Below, in pieces: positions 52,244 to 60,286 of a stretch of 64,000 nt of DNA (position 1 is the first letter of the stretch; the number at the start of each line of letters is the position of its first letter). The position numbers and the translations under genes are program-made. A model generated the notes under the pieces. That model saw only the letters and a list, made by a program, of their open reading frames with translations. It had not been told where the DNA came from and did not search any database. Origin of the DNA: Mucilaginibacter aquariorum (GTDB taxonomy: Bacteria > Bacteroidota > Bacteroidia > Sphingobacteriales > Sphingobacteriaceae); assembly GCF_024498135.1 (NCBI RefSeq), contig NZ_JANHOH010000001.1, positions 310,001-374,000 on the forward strand. The letters are read 5' to 3'.

Positions 52244-54658
52244 ATGATCAGGAATTATTTAAAAACAGCGTGGCGTAATTTATCACAAAATAAAACCACA
52301 TCTATAATTAGTATGGCGGGCTTGGCAGTAGGTATCTGCTGCTTTTTATTACTGGCTACTTATTTAATTAACGAACTGAGATATGATCGTTTCCATGCTA
52401 AAGCCGATAGAATTGTAAGGATAGCGTACAGCTATCAATCGCCGGATGACAAAGAAGCGCGCTACATTGCTGTTACGCAAACAGCGCCGGTACCTATTTA
52501 TAAACAGGAGTTTTCTGAGATAGAAGATGGTGTGCGTATATTTAACTACTCTGGCTACAGCCCTGCTGCTGTACAGTATGGCGATAAGCTATTCGCTGAA
52601 AAGAGCATGCTTCTTGCCGATGAACCTTTCTTTAAAATATTTTCATTTAAATTTTTGGCAGGTAACCCGGCTAAAGCTCTGGCCGATCCCTCATCAATAG
52701 TTATTACGGCATCAACAGCAAAAAAATATTTTGGTACCGATAACCCGATGGGGAAGGTGTTAAAAGTTAATCAAACCAATAACCTGATGGTGACCGGTGT
52801 TATAGAAGATGTGCCTTCATACTCACAAATAAAGTTTGATATGATGGCTAATTCGGCTGTTGACCCAGATACCAAAACATATAAATGGAACGCTGCCAGC
52901 AATTACTCGTATCTATTACTTAAACCGGGTACGGATATTAAGGCGCTGGAGAGAAAAATGGATGTTTATATTGCTAATATTCTAAAAAGCCAGAATAGGG
53001 CCGGCGCTAAAACAATGTACACTTTAGAACCGCTTACCAGTGTCCATTTAAACTCCAAAGCGCTTTACAGCCTGGAAACACCCGGCGATATCAAGTATAT
53101 CTATATTTTAGGTATTGTTGCGGTTGTATTGCTTGTATTAGCTTGTGTAAACTTCCTTAACCTTGTTACCGCACGTTCTGCAGAGCGTGCCCGCGAAATA
53201 GGTGTACGTAAGGTAATGGGTGCTATGCGTGGGCAGCTGTTTAGTCAATTTATTATCGAAGCAGGTATAATAACCTTATTTTCATTAATAATAGGTGTGC
53301 TGCTGCTTAGCTTATGTTTTCCTTCATTTAGTTTGTTTGCGGGTCAACAATTGGGTTTTCAAACCTGGAACCTTTCATGGCTTGTATCGGCATTAATGGT
53401 GTTGTTTATATTGGTTACATTGCTTGCAGGAACCTATCCATCGTTATACCTCTCTGCTTTTAAACCCATTGTTACACTTAAGGGTAATTCTTCACCGCAG
53501 GCAGGTGGAAATATGCTGCGTAAATCACTTGTAGTGTTTCAATTTATTGTATCGGTGTTCTTTATTATCAGCACCCTGATTGCGGGAAACCAGTTAAGAT
53601 ATATGCAGACTTTAAATACCGGTATTAACCGCGACCAGGTTTTGATATTAGATATAGGAAACATAGCATATAACAGTATCGAGGCTTTTAAAAGCGAGAT
53701 CAATCAGCAAACTGGTGTTTTAGGTTCAACGGCCAGTTATGATTCGCCGGTTAATGTGCGTGGTGGTTATTCTATAAATACTGCAGAAGGTAAACCAACC
53801 GATTACAACTTATCTGTTACAGCAATACCTATTGAGAAAAGCTTTACCAAAACATTAGGTATCAAGCTGATAGCCGGCACTCCACTTAATGTTGGTGATG
53901 AACAACAGGTTATGGTAAAAGAAACAGAGAACCGCAAATATAGCTTCATATTAAACGAAAAAGCTGTTAGCGCCCTTGGCTGGAAGCCGGAAGAAGCCAT
54001 TGGCAAAAAGATAGGCCTTAATGGCCGTATGGGCACCATCAAAGCCGTTGCAAAAGATTTTAACTTCGCGTCACTTCACCAGGAAATAACACCTATAGTG
54101 ATGTTTCCGGAATATGAGTGGTTTGGCAAGTTGCTGATAAAAACATCAGGTAAAAATACCGCCGGCACTATTGCAGCTATACAATCCAAGTGGCACAGCT
54201 TTTACGCAAATACACCGTTTGAATACCACTTTCTTGATCAGGAATTTGAAGAAATGTACAAAAGTGATCAACGTACAGGTAGTATATTAATGGCCTTCAC
54301 CGCGGTAACTATATTTATATCATGTCTTGGCTTATTTGGTTTGGCTGTTTTCTCAACCCGTCAGCGTATTAAAGAAATTGGTATCCGAAAGGTATTGGGA
54401 GCCGGGGTTATGAGTATAGTAGGTTTAATATCGTTCGATTTTTTAAAATTGGTACTCATAGCTATCATCATATCATCGCCACTTGCCTGGTACGCCATGG
54501 ATACTTGGCTGCAGGACTTCGCTTTCCGCATTAGCATACAATGGTGGGTGTTTGCCCTTGCAGGCGGTATGGCCGCGCTAATAGCGTTTTTAACGGTAAG
54601 CTATCAATCTGTAAAGGCTGCATTATCCAATCCGATAAAAAGTTTGAGGAGCGAGTAA
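52244..54658 (+). CDS. ABC transporter permease, MacB/FtsX type, copy 5
   Basis: The 804-residue protein begins MIRNYLKTAWRNLSQNK and ends NPIKSLRSE, so it has the only Ile in the tail. First coupling segment RAREIGVRKVMGAM near 313, second RIKEIGIRKVLGAG near 707. TM1 is cysteine-rich (AVGICCFLLLATYLI). Same topology as the other copies. It lies 45 bp after copy 4 and 45 bp before copy 6. Confidence 0.93.
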   Translation: MIRNYLKTAWRNLSQNKTTSIISMAGLAVGICCFLLLATYLINELRYDRFHAKADRIVRIAYSYQSPDDKEARYIAVTQTAPVPIYKQEFSEIEDGVRIFNYSGYSPAAVQYGDKLFAEKSMLLADEPFFKIFSFKFLAGNPAKALADPSSIVITASTAKKYFGTDNPMGKVLKVNQTNNLMVTGVIEDVPSYSQIKFDMMANSAVDPDTKTYKWNAASNYSYLLLKPGTDIKALERKMDVYIANILKSQNRAGAKTMYTLEPLTSVHLNSKALYSLETPGDIKYIYILGIVAVVLLVLACVNFLNLVTARSAERAREIGVRKVMGAMRGQLFSQFIIEAGIITLFSLIIGVLLLSLCFPSFSLFAGQQLGFQTWNLSWLVSALMVLFILVTLLAGTYPSLYLSAFKPIVTLKGNSSPQAGGNMLRKSLVVFQFIVSVFFIISTLIAGNQLRYMQTLNTGINRDQVLILDIGNIAYNSIEAFKSEINQQTGVLGSTASYDSPVNVRGGYSINTAEGKPTDYNLSVTAIPIEKSFTKTLGIKLIAGTPLNVGDEQQVMVKETENRKYSFILNEKAVSALGWKPEEAIGKKIGLNGRMGTIKAVAKDFNFASLHQEITPIVMFPEYEWFGKLLIKTSGKNTAGTIAAIQSKWHSFYANTPFEYHFLDQEFEEMYKSDQRTGSILMAFTAVTIFISCLGLFGLAVFSTRQRIKEIGIRKVLGAGVMSIVGLISFDFLKLVLIAIIISSPLAWYAMDTWLQDFAFRISIQWWVFALAGGMAALIAFLTVSYQSVKAALSNPIKSLRSE

Positions 54659-54703
54659 GTCAAAGAATTAAAGCAAGACAATATAATAATCACTAATTAT
54701 AAT

Positions 54704-57112
54704 ATGTTTAAAACCAACCTTAAAATAGCGTGGCGCAGTTTGTGGAAACACAAGGCTTATTCCTTAATTAATATAATAGGCTTAAGTACCGGCTTAATAG
54801 CTTGTTTAATTGTAGCGACGGTTGTTATTGATGAGTTATCTTATGATCATCAATGGACAAAAGGCAAGGATATTTACCGGGTATTATCTATAAACAACAA
54901 CGTAAAAGGCAATGATAAAATGCCCGTTGTGTTCTCAGGTTTTGGGCCGTCTGTTAAAAAAGATATGCCTGAGGTGGCAGAGTACTGCCGTGTATCTGTT
55001 GGGAAAGACAGGTTGCAATTAGGCAGTTATAAAGAAGGCATTGCTTTAAAAGCCATGCGCGCAGAGCCGAGCGTTTGGAACATGTTTGACTTTAACATAT
55101 TACAAGGCAACCCCAAACAGTTTGTGAAAGGGTATACCAACCTTATCATCAGCAAAAAAATACAGCAACAATACTTCCCCAACCAGGATGTTGTAGGCAA
55201 GATCATTTCAAACCTGCCAGAATATGGCAAGCCCAAGCAATATTTAATAACCGGCGTTATTGATGATATCCCGCAAAATACCCACTTAAGGGCCGATGTT
55301 ATTACCCTTAAAGAATATAAGACAAGTGATAATGTTATGCCCGAAAGCGGCTATTTTACTTTTGAGCCTTCCTATATTTTATTAAAACCCGGTACGCCTG
55401 TAAACGCGTTCTCTCAAAAGGTTAATAAGTGGTACAGGGCCTACATGGGTAAAAAGGATGATTACAGTTTCGAGCTTCAATCCATAAAAGATGTTTATCT
55501 GAGATCAGATTTTAGTGGCGTACAGACTGTTCACGGCAGCATTCAAAATGTTTATATTTTTTCGGCGGTTGCAGCTTTATTATTAATTATTGCCTGTATT
55601 AACTTTGTAAATCTTACCATTTCAAGGGTATTTAATCGTGCTAAAGAAACAGGCGTTCGCAAGGTTTTGGGTGCAGGTAAAGGACAATTACTGGTGCGGT
55701 TTTTATCAGAATCGGTTCTGTTTTTTGTGATATCGTTCTTGCTGGCAATATTCTTATATCCATTTCTATTAAAGCCGGTCGAAACTTACCTTGGCCATCA
55801 ATTGGTATCTAACCTATATAGTTCGGCCTTTTTATTTATAACCGTTTGCGGCGTATTACTGGTAAGTGTTTGTACCGGCTTATACCCAGCGTGGTTTTTA
55901 TCCAGGCCCAAGCCTATTGTAATACTGCGGGATAAGGTATCTGCGGATATACAGCTCAATTTTTTAAAGAAGGCATTGGTTGTAGGTCAGTTTGTAATAT
56001 CAGTAGCCATAATTGGTATCACCGTTATAGTTCATAACCAGATCAGTTTTATGAGTAATAAAGATCTTGGCTTTGATAAAAACAACCTATTGAACATTAG
56101 CTATACCGAATGGGGCAAAAGCGGCAAAGCATTTAAGCAGCAGGTGAAACAAATATCGGGGGTGCAAAATGCCAGTATTACAGATTGGTATCCTTCATCG
56201 GGTGCAGGCAACATGTCGCGTACGGTATTGGTGCAAAAAGATAAAATGGACGTTTATTTTATACAAGGCGATGCCGACCTGCCATTAGTACTAAAGCTAC
56301 AACTTAAGACCGGCCGTTTGCTTAACCCGCAATTGGGCGCCGATGCTATGGATAGCGACTCGTTAATGAGTGGAAGCAGTAAAGAAACCCTGGCTTTAAA
56401 AGCAATGCAGCCGCTGCTGATAACGAATTATACCGCGGGCTTACTGGAAATGAAACTGAATAGCACAACAAGCAAATTTGAGGGTATCCCGGTAGGTATT
56501 GTAAAAGACTTTTACAGCGAATCGCTCCACAATAAAATAAAACCTACAATAATACAGGCAGTAAGTAACCCACAATGGGGCGCTATGCTGGTACGTGTAA
56601 TACCAGGAACCGAAAAACAGGTTTTAACCAACTTAGATAAGTTGTATAAGCAATATTATCCGGATAAACCTTTTCAATACAATTGGGTAAGCGATCAGGT
56701 TAACGAACAGTATAAAGCAGAGTTTAAGTTACAGCAGCTGTTTACGTTTTTTAGCCTGCTCATCGTATTTCTGGCATGTATGGGCCTGTTTGGCCTGGTA
56801 AGTTTTACCGCGGAGCAACGTGTAAAAGAAATAGGCATCCGTAAAGTTTTAGGTGCCGGGTTAGGGGATATTGTTGGTTTAATATCTAAAGATTACCTGC
56901 GACTGGTTATTATATCTATAGTAATTGCAACACCAATAGCCTGGTACGCTATGAGCAAATGGCTGCAAGATTTTGCTTACCGCATTGATATACAATGGTG
57001 GGTATTTGCATTAGCGGGCGGTTTAGCTGTTTTAATAGCATTCTTTACTATCAGCCTGCAATCTGTAAAGGCTGCTATTGCAAACCCGGTAAAGAGTTTA
57101 AGAAGCGAATAA
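54704..57112 (+). CDS. ABC transporter permease, MacB/FtsX type, copy 6
   Basis: The 802-residue protein begins MFKTNLKIAWRSLWKHK, the most diverged start, and ends NPVKSLRSE. First coupling segment RAKETGVRKVLGAG near 310, second RVKEIGIRKVLGAG near 707. The last helix region matches copy 5 (IQWWVFALAGG in both), so these two are probably the most recent duplicates in the second half. It is the last gene before the terminator at 57136. Confidence 0.93.
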   Translation: MFKTNLKIAWRSLWKHKAYSLINIIGLSTGLIACLIVATVVIDELSYDHQWTKGKDIYRVLSINNNVKGNDKMPVVFSGFGPSVKKDMPEVAEYCRVSVGKDRLQLGSYKEGIALKAMRAEPSVWNMFDFNILQGNPKQFVKGYTNLIISKKIQQQYFPNQDVVGKIISNLPEYGKPKQYLITGVIDDIPQNTHLRADVITLKEYKTSDNVMPESGYFTFEPSYILLKPGTPVNAFSQKVNKWYRAYMGKKDDYSFELQSIKDVYLRSDFSGVQTVHGSIQNVYIFSAVAALLLIIACINFVNLTISRVFNRAKETGVRKVLGAGKGQLLVRFLSESVLFFVISFLLAIFLYPFLLKPVETYLGHQLVSNLYSSAFLFITVCGVLLVSVCTGLYPAWFLSRPKPIVILRDKVSADIQLNFLKKALVVGQFVISVAIIGITVIVHNQISFMSNKDLGFDKNNLLNISYTEWGKSGKAFKQQVKQISGVQNASITDWYPSSGAGNMSRTVLVQKDKMDVYFIQGDADLPLVLKLQLKTGRLLNPQLGADAMDSDSLMSGSSKETLALKAMQPLLITNYTAGLLEMKLNSTTSKFEGIPVGIVKDFYSESLHNKIKPTIIQAVSNPQWGAMLVRVIPGTEKQVLTNLDKLYKQYYPDKPFQYNWVSDQVNEQYKAEFKLQQLFTFFSLLIVFLACMGLFGLVSFTAEQRVKEIGIRKVLGAGLGDIVGLISKDYLRLVIISIVIATPIAWYAMSKWLQDFAYRIDIQWWVFALAGGLAVLIAFFTISLQSVKAAIANPVKSLRSE

Positions 57113-57135
57113 TTTAGAGCTTGGAGAATAGAAAT

Positions 57136-57170
57136 AAGAGGTGAGTTTTTGTAAAACTCACCTCTTTTCC
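57136..57170 (+). terminator. Terminator of six-permease operon
   Basis: AAGAGGTGAGTTTT at 57136-57149 pairs perfectly with 57153-57166 (14 bp, three-base loop), followed by TT CC TTT. It lies 23 bp after copy 6, so the ATPase and TolC genes are a separate unit. The rest of the 289-bp gap holds the operator and promoter. Confidence 0.8.
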
Positions 57171-57217
57171 TTTGTAGCCAGTGTGTATCAGCTTTCCTAA
57201 CCACTAATCTCTATCCA

Positions 57218-57263
57218 GTAACTGTATCATAACCGAACGCACGCTGTACATAAGCGTACAGTT
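57218..57263. promoter_or_regulatory. Operator upstream of ABC ATPase-TolC operon
   Basis: GTAACTGTA at 57218-57226 begins a 21-bp stretch identical to that at 42222, followed by TGTACA and TACAGTT (57257-57263) in inverted order. The match to the site upstream of permease copy 1 in both sequence and distance from the gene suggests the same regulator. Confidence 0.65.
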
Positions 57264-57308
57264 TTAGCTTTTAACATTCAATATAATAGACTGATATTTA
57301 GCTATTTA

Positions 57309-57316
57309 TAAGTTTG
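57309..57316 (+). promoter_or_regulatory. Putative -7 promoter element
   Basis: TAAGTTTG matches the Bacteroidota -7 consensus TAnnTTTG exactly and is followed by GTATAT, as at the related site at 42314. It lies about 85 bp before the ATPase start. No clear -33 TTTG was found at the usual distance, so an activator may be needed. Confidence 0.45.
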
Positions 57317-57401
57317 GTATATTATTCATACCTGAATACCAAAATCAGTTTAAGAAATTGCAATAAATAACTCAATAATTCAACTAACACCATAATTAAA
57401 A

Positions 57402-58079
57402 ATGTTATCACTTCAGCATATTTCAAAGCATTACCAGGTAGGCGGAAACAAGAATTTCGTTATTAATGACATCAGTCTTGATGTTGATGAGGGCGAATTT
57501 GTTTCTATCATGGGGCCCTCGGGTTCAGGCAAATCAACCTTGCTGAACATTATAGGTATGCTTGACGAGCCTACCGATGGTTACCATTATTTTGTAAACG
57601 AGGCTGTACACCAGCTTAAAGAAAGGCAACGTTCGGCCCTGTATAAACAATACATTGGCTTCGTTTTTCAGGCTTATCATTTAATTGACGAGCTTACCGT
57701 TTATGAAAACATCGAAACGCCTTTGATCTATCAGGACGTAAAGGGTTCGGAACGTAAAGCAATGGTAGCCGATATGCTCGATCGTTTTCAGATAGTAGGC
57801 AAAAAAGATCTTTTCCCCGCGCAATTATCCGGCGGGCAACAGCAATTAGTAGGTATAGCCCGTGCTTTAATTGCCAAACCAAAACTATTATTGGCCGACG
57901 AACCTACAGGTAACCTAAACTCTAAACAGGGCGAGGAGATAATGGAGCTGTTTCGTAAGCTGAACAAAGAAGATGGTGTTACTATAATCCAGGTAACGCA
58001 CTCTGAAAAAAACGCGGAATATGGTACGCGTATTATTAATCTGTTGGATGGAAGGGTAGAATCTTCAAAAAAATTCTGA
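57402..58079 (+). CDS. ABC transporter ATP-binding protein (LolD/MacB type)
   Basis: The 225-residue ATPase has Walker A GPSGSGKST at 38-46, the Q-loop VFQAYHLIDELTVYENIE, signature LSGGQQQLVGIARAL, Walker B LLLADEPTGNLNS, and the H-loop His in IQVTHSEKN. It is of the LolD/FtsE/MacB type that works with FtsX-fold permeases, so it very probably drives the six permeases upstream, although it is transcribed separately. It has no fused permease. The TolC gene starts 13 bp later. Confidence 0.95.
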   Translation: MLSLQHISKHYQVGGNKNFVINDISLDVDEGEFVSIMGPSGSGKSTLLNIIGMLDEPTDGYHYFVNEAVHQLKERQRSALYKQYIGFVFQAYHLIDELTVYENIETPLIYQDVKGSERKAMVADMLDRFQIVGKKDLFPAQLSGGQQQLVGIARALIAKPKLLLADEPTGNLNSKQGEEIMELFRKLNKEDGVTIIQVTHSEKNAEYGTRIINLLDGRVESSKKF

Positions 58080-58092
58080 ACTATAACACAAA

Positions 58093-59430
58093 ATGCGATA
58101 CTTTAAATTTATACTTTTTAGCTTAATAATATTGGCACCGGCACTGGCACATAGCCAGGCCGTAGATACTTTACTTACTATACAGCAATGTGTCGACATT
58201 GCCGTAAAAAACAATCTGGATGTAAGAAAAACCGGACTGCAGCTGCAATCTGCCCAGGTTGATAAAAACCAGGCTAAAGAAAACATGTTGCCAACTATAA
58301 ACGGACAAATTAATCACGGTATTAACAATGGCCGTAGTATTAACCCTTATACTAACCAGTATGTAAATCAATCATTAAAGTTTGCTGATTACAGCGCAAA
58401 CTCTGATCTGACCTTGTTTAGTGGATTACAAAACCTTAACAAAATAAAACAAACATCGTTAGCTTATAAAGCCGGTGAAATGGACCTGCAGCAGGCGAAA
58501 GACCTTGTAACCATAAATACCATTACAGCTTACTTACAGGTGCTGGATAATACCGAGTTGCTTGCACAGGTAGAGAACCAGGTAAAGGTTTCAAAACAGC
58601 AGTTAGATAGGTTAGAGATTTTGGAAAAACAAGGTGCTAACAAACAACCCAATGATTATTACGATTTAAAAGGTACTTATGCTGATAACCAGGTAAGTTA
58701 TGTTAACGCAAAAGCTACTTTGCAAACATCAAAGCTTAACTTGTTGCAGATATTAAACATTCCATACAGGCCGGAGATAAGATTTGAGAAAGTGGCAAGT
58801 GCCGAAATATTAAAACAAACCAATACATCCGATGAGATCTACGCAACCGCTTTAAACCAGCTGGCTTATGTAAAAGCAGCCACTTTAAGGCGCCAGAGCG
58901 CAGAAAAAGGAGTTGCAGCGGCAAAAGGTGCTTTATATCCCACGTTATCTTTATTTGGGGGCTTAAACACAAATTATTCGAGTGCAGCACAGTTAAATAA
59001 TCAACCGATACAATATTGGGATCAATTCAAAAACAACTACAATACGCAGGTTGGTTTTAGTTTGCGGATACCTATCTTAAATTACTTCCAAAACCGCAAC
59101 AAGGTAACTTTGGCTAAAATTGACCTTCAGAATTATAAATATATTGAAGAAAATACCAAGATACAGTTACGCCAAAATGTTGAGCAGGCATATATGAATA
59201 TGGCAAACGCTTATGAAAGGTATGTAACCGTGCAGGAGCAGGTTAAAGCTTACGCAGAATCGTTTAGGATTGCAGAGATCCGCTTTAACAATGGTGTATT
59301 AAACTCTGTAGAATATGTACTGGCCAAAAACTATTTAGATAGGGCAAACCTTAACCTTATCAACGCCCGGTACGATTGCTTTATTTACAACAAAATATTA
59401 GACTATTACCAAGGACGCTTATCACTATAA
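58093..59430 (+). CDS. TolC-family outer-membrane efflux protein
   Basis: The 445-residue protein has a signal peptide (FILFSLIILAPALAHSQA), then the TolC repeat: two long coiled-coil helical hairpins (DTLLTIQQCVDIAVKNN, SQAVD and the LDRLEILEKQGANKQ region) with beta-barrel strands between. It fits the OEP family in length. It forms the outer-membrane channel of a tripartite pump. The usual MacA/HlyD adaptor is not encoded in the window, though the ATPase is adjacent. Confidence 0.93.
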   Translation: MRYFKFILFSLIILAPALAHSQAVDTLLTIQQCVDIAVKNNLDVRKTGLQLQSAQVDKNQAKENMLPTINGQINHGINNGRSINPYTNQYVNQSLKFADYSANSDLTLFSGLQNLNKIKQTSLAYKAGEMDLQQAKDLVTINTITAYLQVLDNTELLAQVENQVKVSKQQLDRLEILEKQGANKQPNDYYDLKGTYADNQVSYVNAKATLQTSKLNLLQILNIPYRPEIRFEKVASAEILKQTNTSDEIYATALNQLAYVKAATLRRQSAEKGVAAAKGALYPTLSLFGGLNTNYSSAAQLNNQPIQYWDQFKNNYNTQVGFSLRIPILNYFQNRNKVTLAKIDLQNYKYIEENTKIQLRQNVEQAYMNMANAYERYVTVQEQVKAYAESFRIAEIRFNNGVLNSVEYVLAKNYLDRANLNLINARYDCFIYNKILDYYQGRLSL

Positions 59431-59455
59431 TCGCAACAATTTATTGCGACAGAAG

Positions 59456-59494
59456 TATCCGGCTTGCAATTACGCAGGCCGGATATTTCATTTT
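59456..59494 (+). terminator. Terminator of ATPase-TolC operon
   Basis: TATCCGGCTTGC at 59456-59467 pairs with GCAGGCCGGATA at 59474-59485 with one G-U, followed by TTTCATTTT. A smaller hairpin TCGCAA...TTGCGA precedes it at 59430-59449. Confidence 0.75.
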
Positions 59495-59541
59495 AAAACA
59501 ATTGCTATATTCGCACGTTAAACCTTAAATCACGAAAAACC

Positions 59542-60144
59542 ATGAAAAAATTATTACTTACATTAAGCCTATTTGTAGCCATAGCCACGGTAACAAAAGC
59601 ACAAATATTACCAAAAGTACAAGTTGGTATTAAAGGCGGTGTTAACTTATCAAGTCTATCAAATTCGGGAAGTACGTTTAGTGCCGATAACCGTGCGGGT
59701 TATCTTGGCGGTATATGGGCGAGGTTTGGGGCGTTAGGCTTCAATTTCCAGCCAGAGCTTTACATTACCAGCAAAAATGTAGATATCAATTCAAGTAATG
59801 GCGCTTCAAGTAGTGCAAAGTTCACAAGTATTGATGTACCATTGCTTTTAGGTGGTAAAATTGGCGCATTTGGTTTAGGTGGTAGATTCTACGCAGGGCC
59901 GTTATTGTCATTTGCCATTAACAAGGACAATAGTTTTGGATCCGCAGTAGGTGGCGCAACCAGGTTGGATTATAAAGATTCAAACTTTGCTATAACAGCC
60001 GGTGCAGGCATTGATATAAGAAGAATATCAATTGATTTGCGTTACGAAGCTGGTTTAACTAAACAAGAGTATATAGATGGTTCTACGAGTATTAAAACCC
60101 GTGTTAGCTTGTTTAACCTAAGCTTGGGTTACGCATTTTTATAA
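59542..60144 (+). CDS. Outer-membrane beta-barrel protein (PorT/OmpW-like)
   Basis: The 200-residue protein has a signal peptide (LTLSLFVAIATVTKAQ) and alternating beta strands typical of an 8-stranded barrel (KVQVGIKGGVNLSSLS, IWARFGALGFNFQPELYI, IDLRYEAGL) ending in a C-terminal aromatic-rich strand (LFNLSLGYAFL). It belongs to the PorT/porin-like family of small Bacteroidota OMPs. No function follows from this alone. It is between two terminators, so a single-gene unit. Confidence 0.85.
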   Translation: MKKLLLTLSLFVAIATVTKAQILPKVQVGIKGGVNLSSLSNSGSTFSADNRAGYLGGIWARFGALGFNFQPELYITSKNVDINSSNGASSSAKFTSIDVPLLLGGKIGAFGLGGRFYAGPLLSFAINKDNSFGSAVGGATRLDYKDSNFAITAGAGIDIRRISIDLRYEAGLTKQEYIDGSTSIKTRVSLFNLSLGYAFL

Positions 60145-60160
60145 TTTAACGATATTTTAG

Positions 60161-60193
60161 AAAAGGGCCTGTGCATTGCACGGGCCCTTTTTG
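60161..60193 (+). terminator. Intrinsic terminator
   Basis: AAAAGGGCCTGTGCA pairs with TGCACGGGCCCTTTT over 15 bp with one G-U, followed by T-rich sequence. It closes the beta-barrel gene. Confidence 0.85.
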
Positions 60194-60286
60194 TTTAGTC
60201 AAGATAGTATTAAATATGGCAATATAGTATTAGGCATATTGTATGAGATACACTTATATTTATCTGCTTCTAATAAACCTACAATT

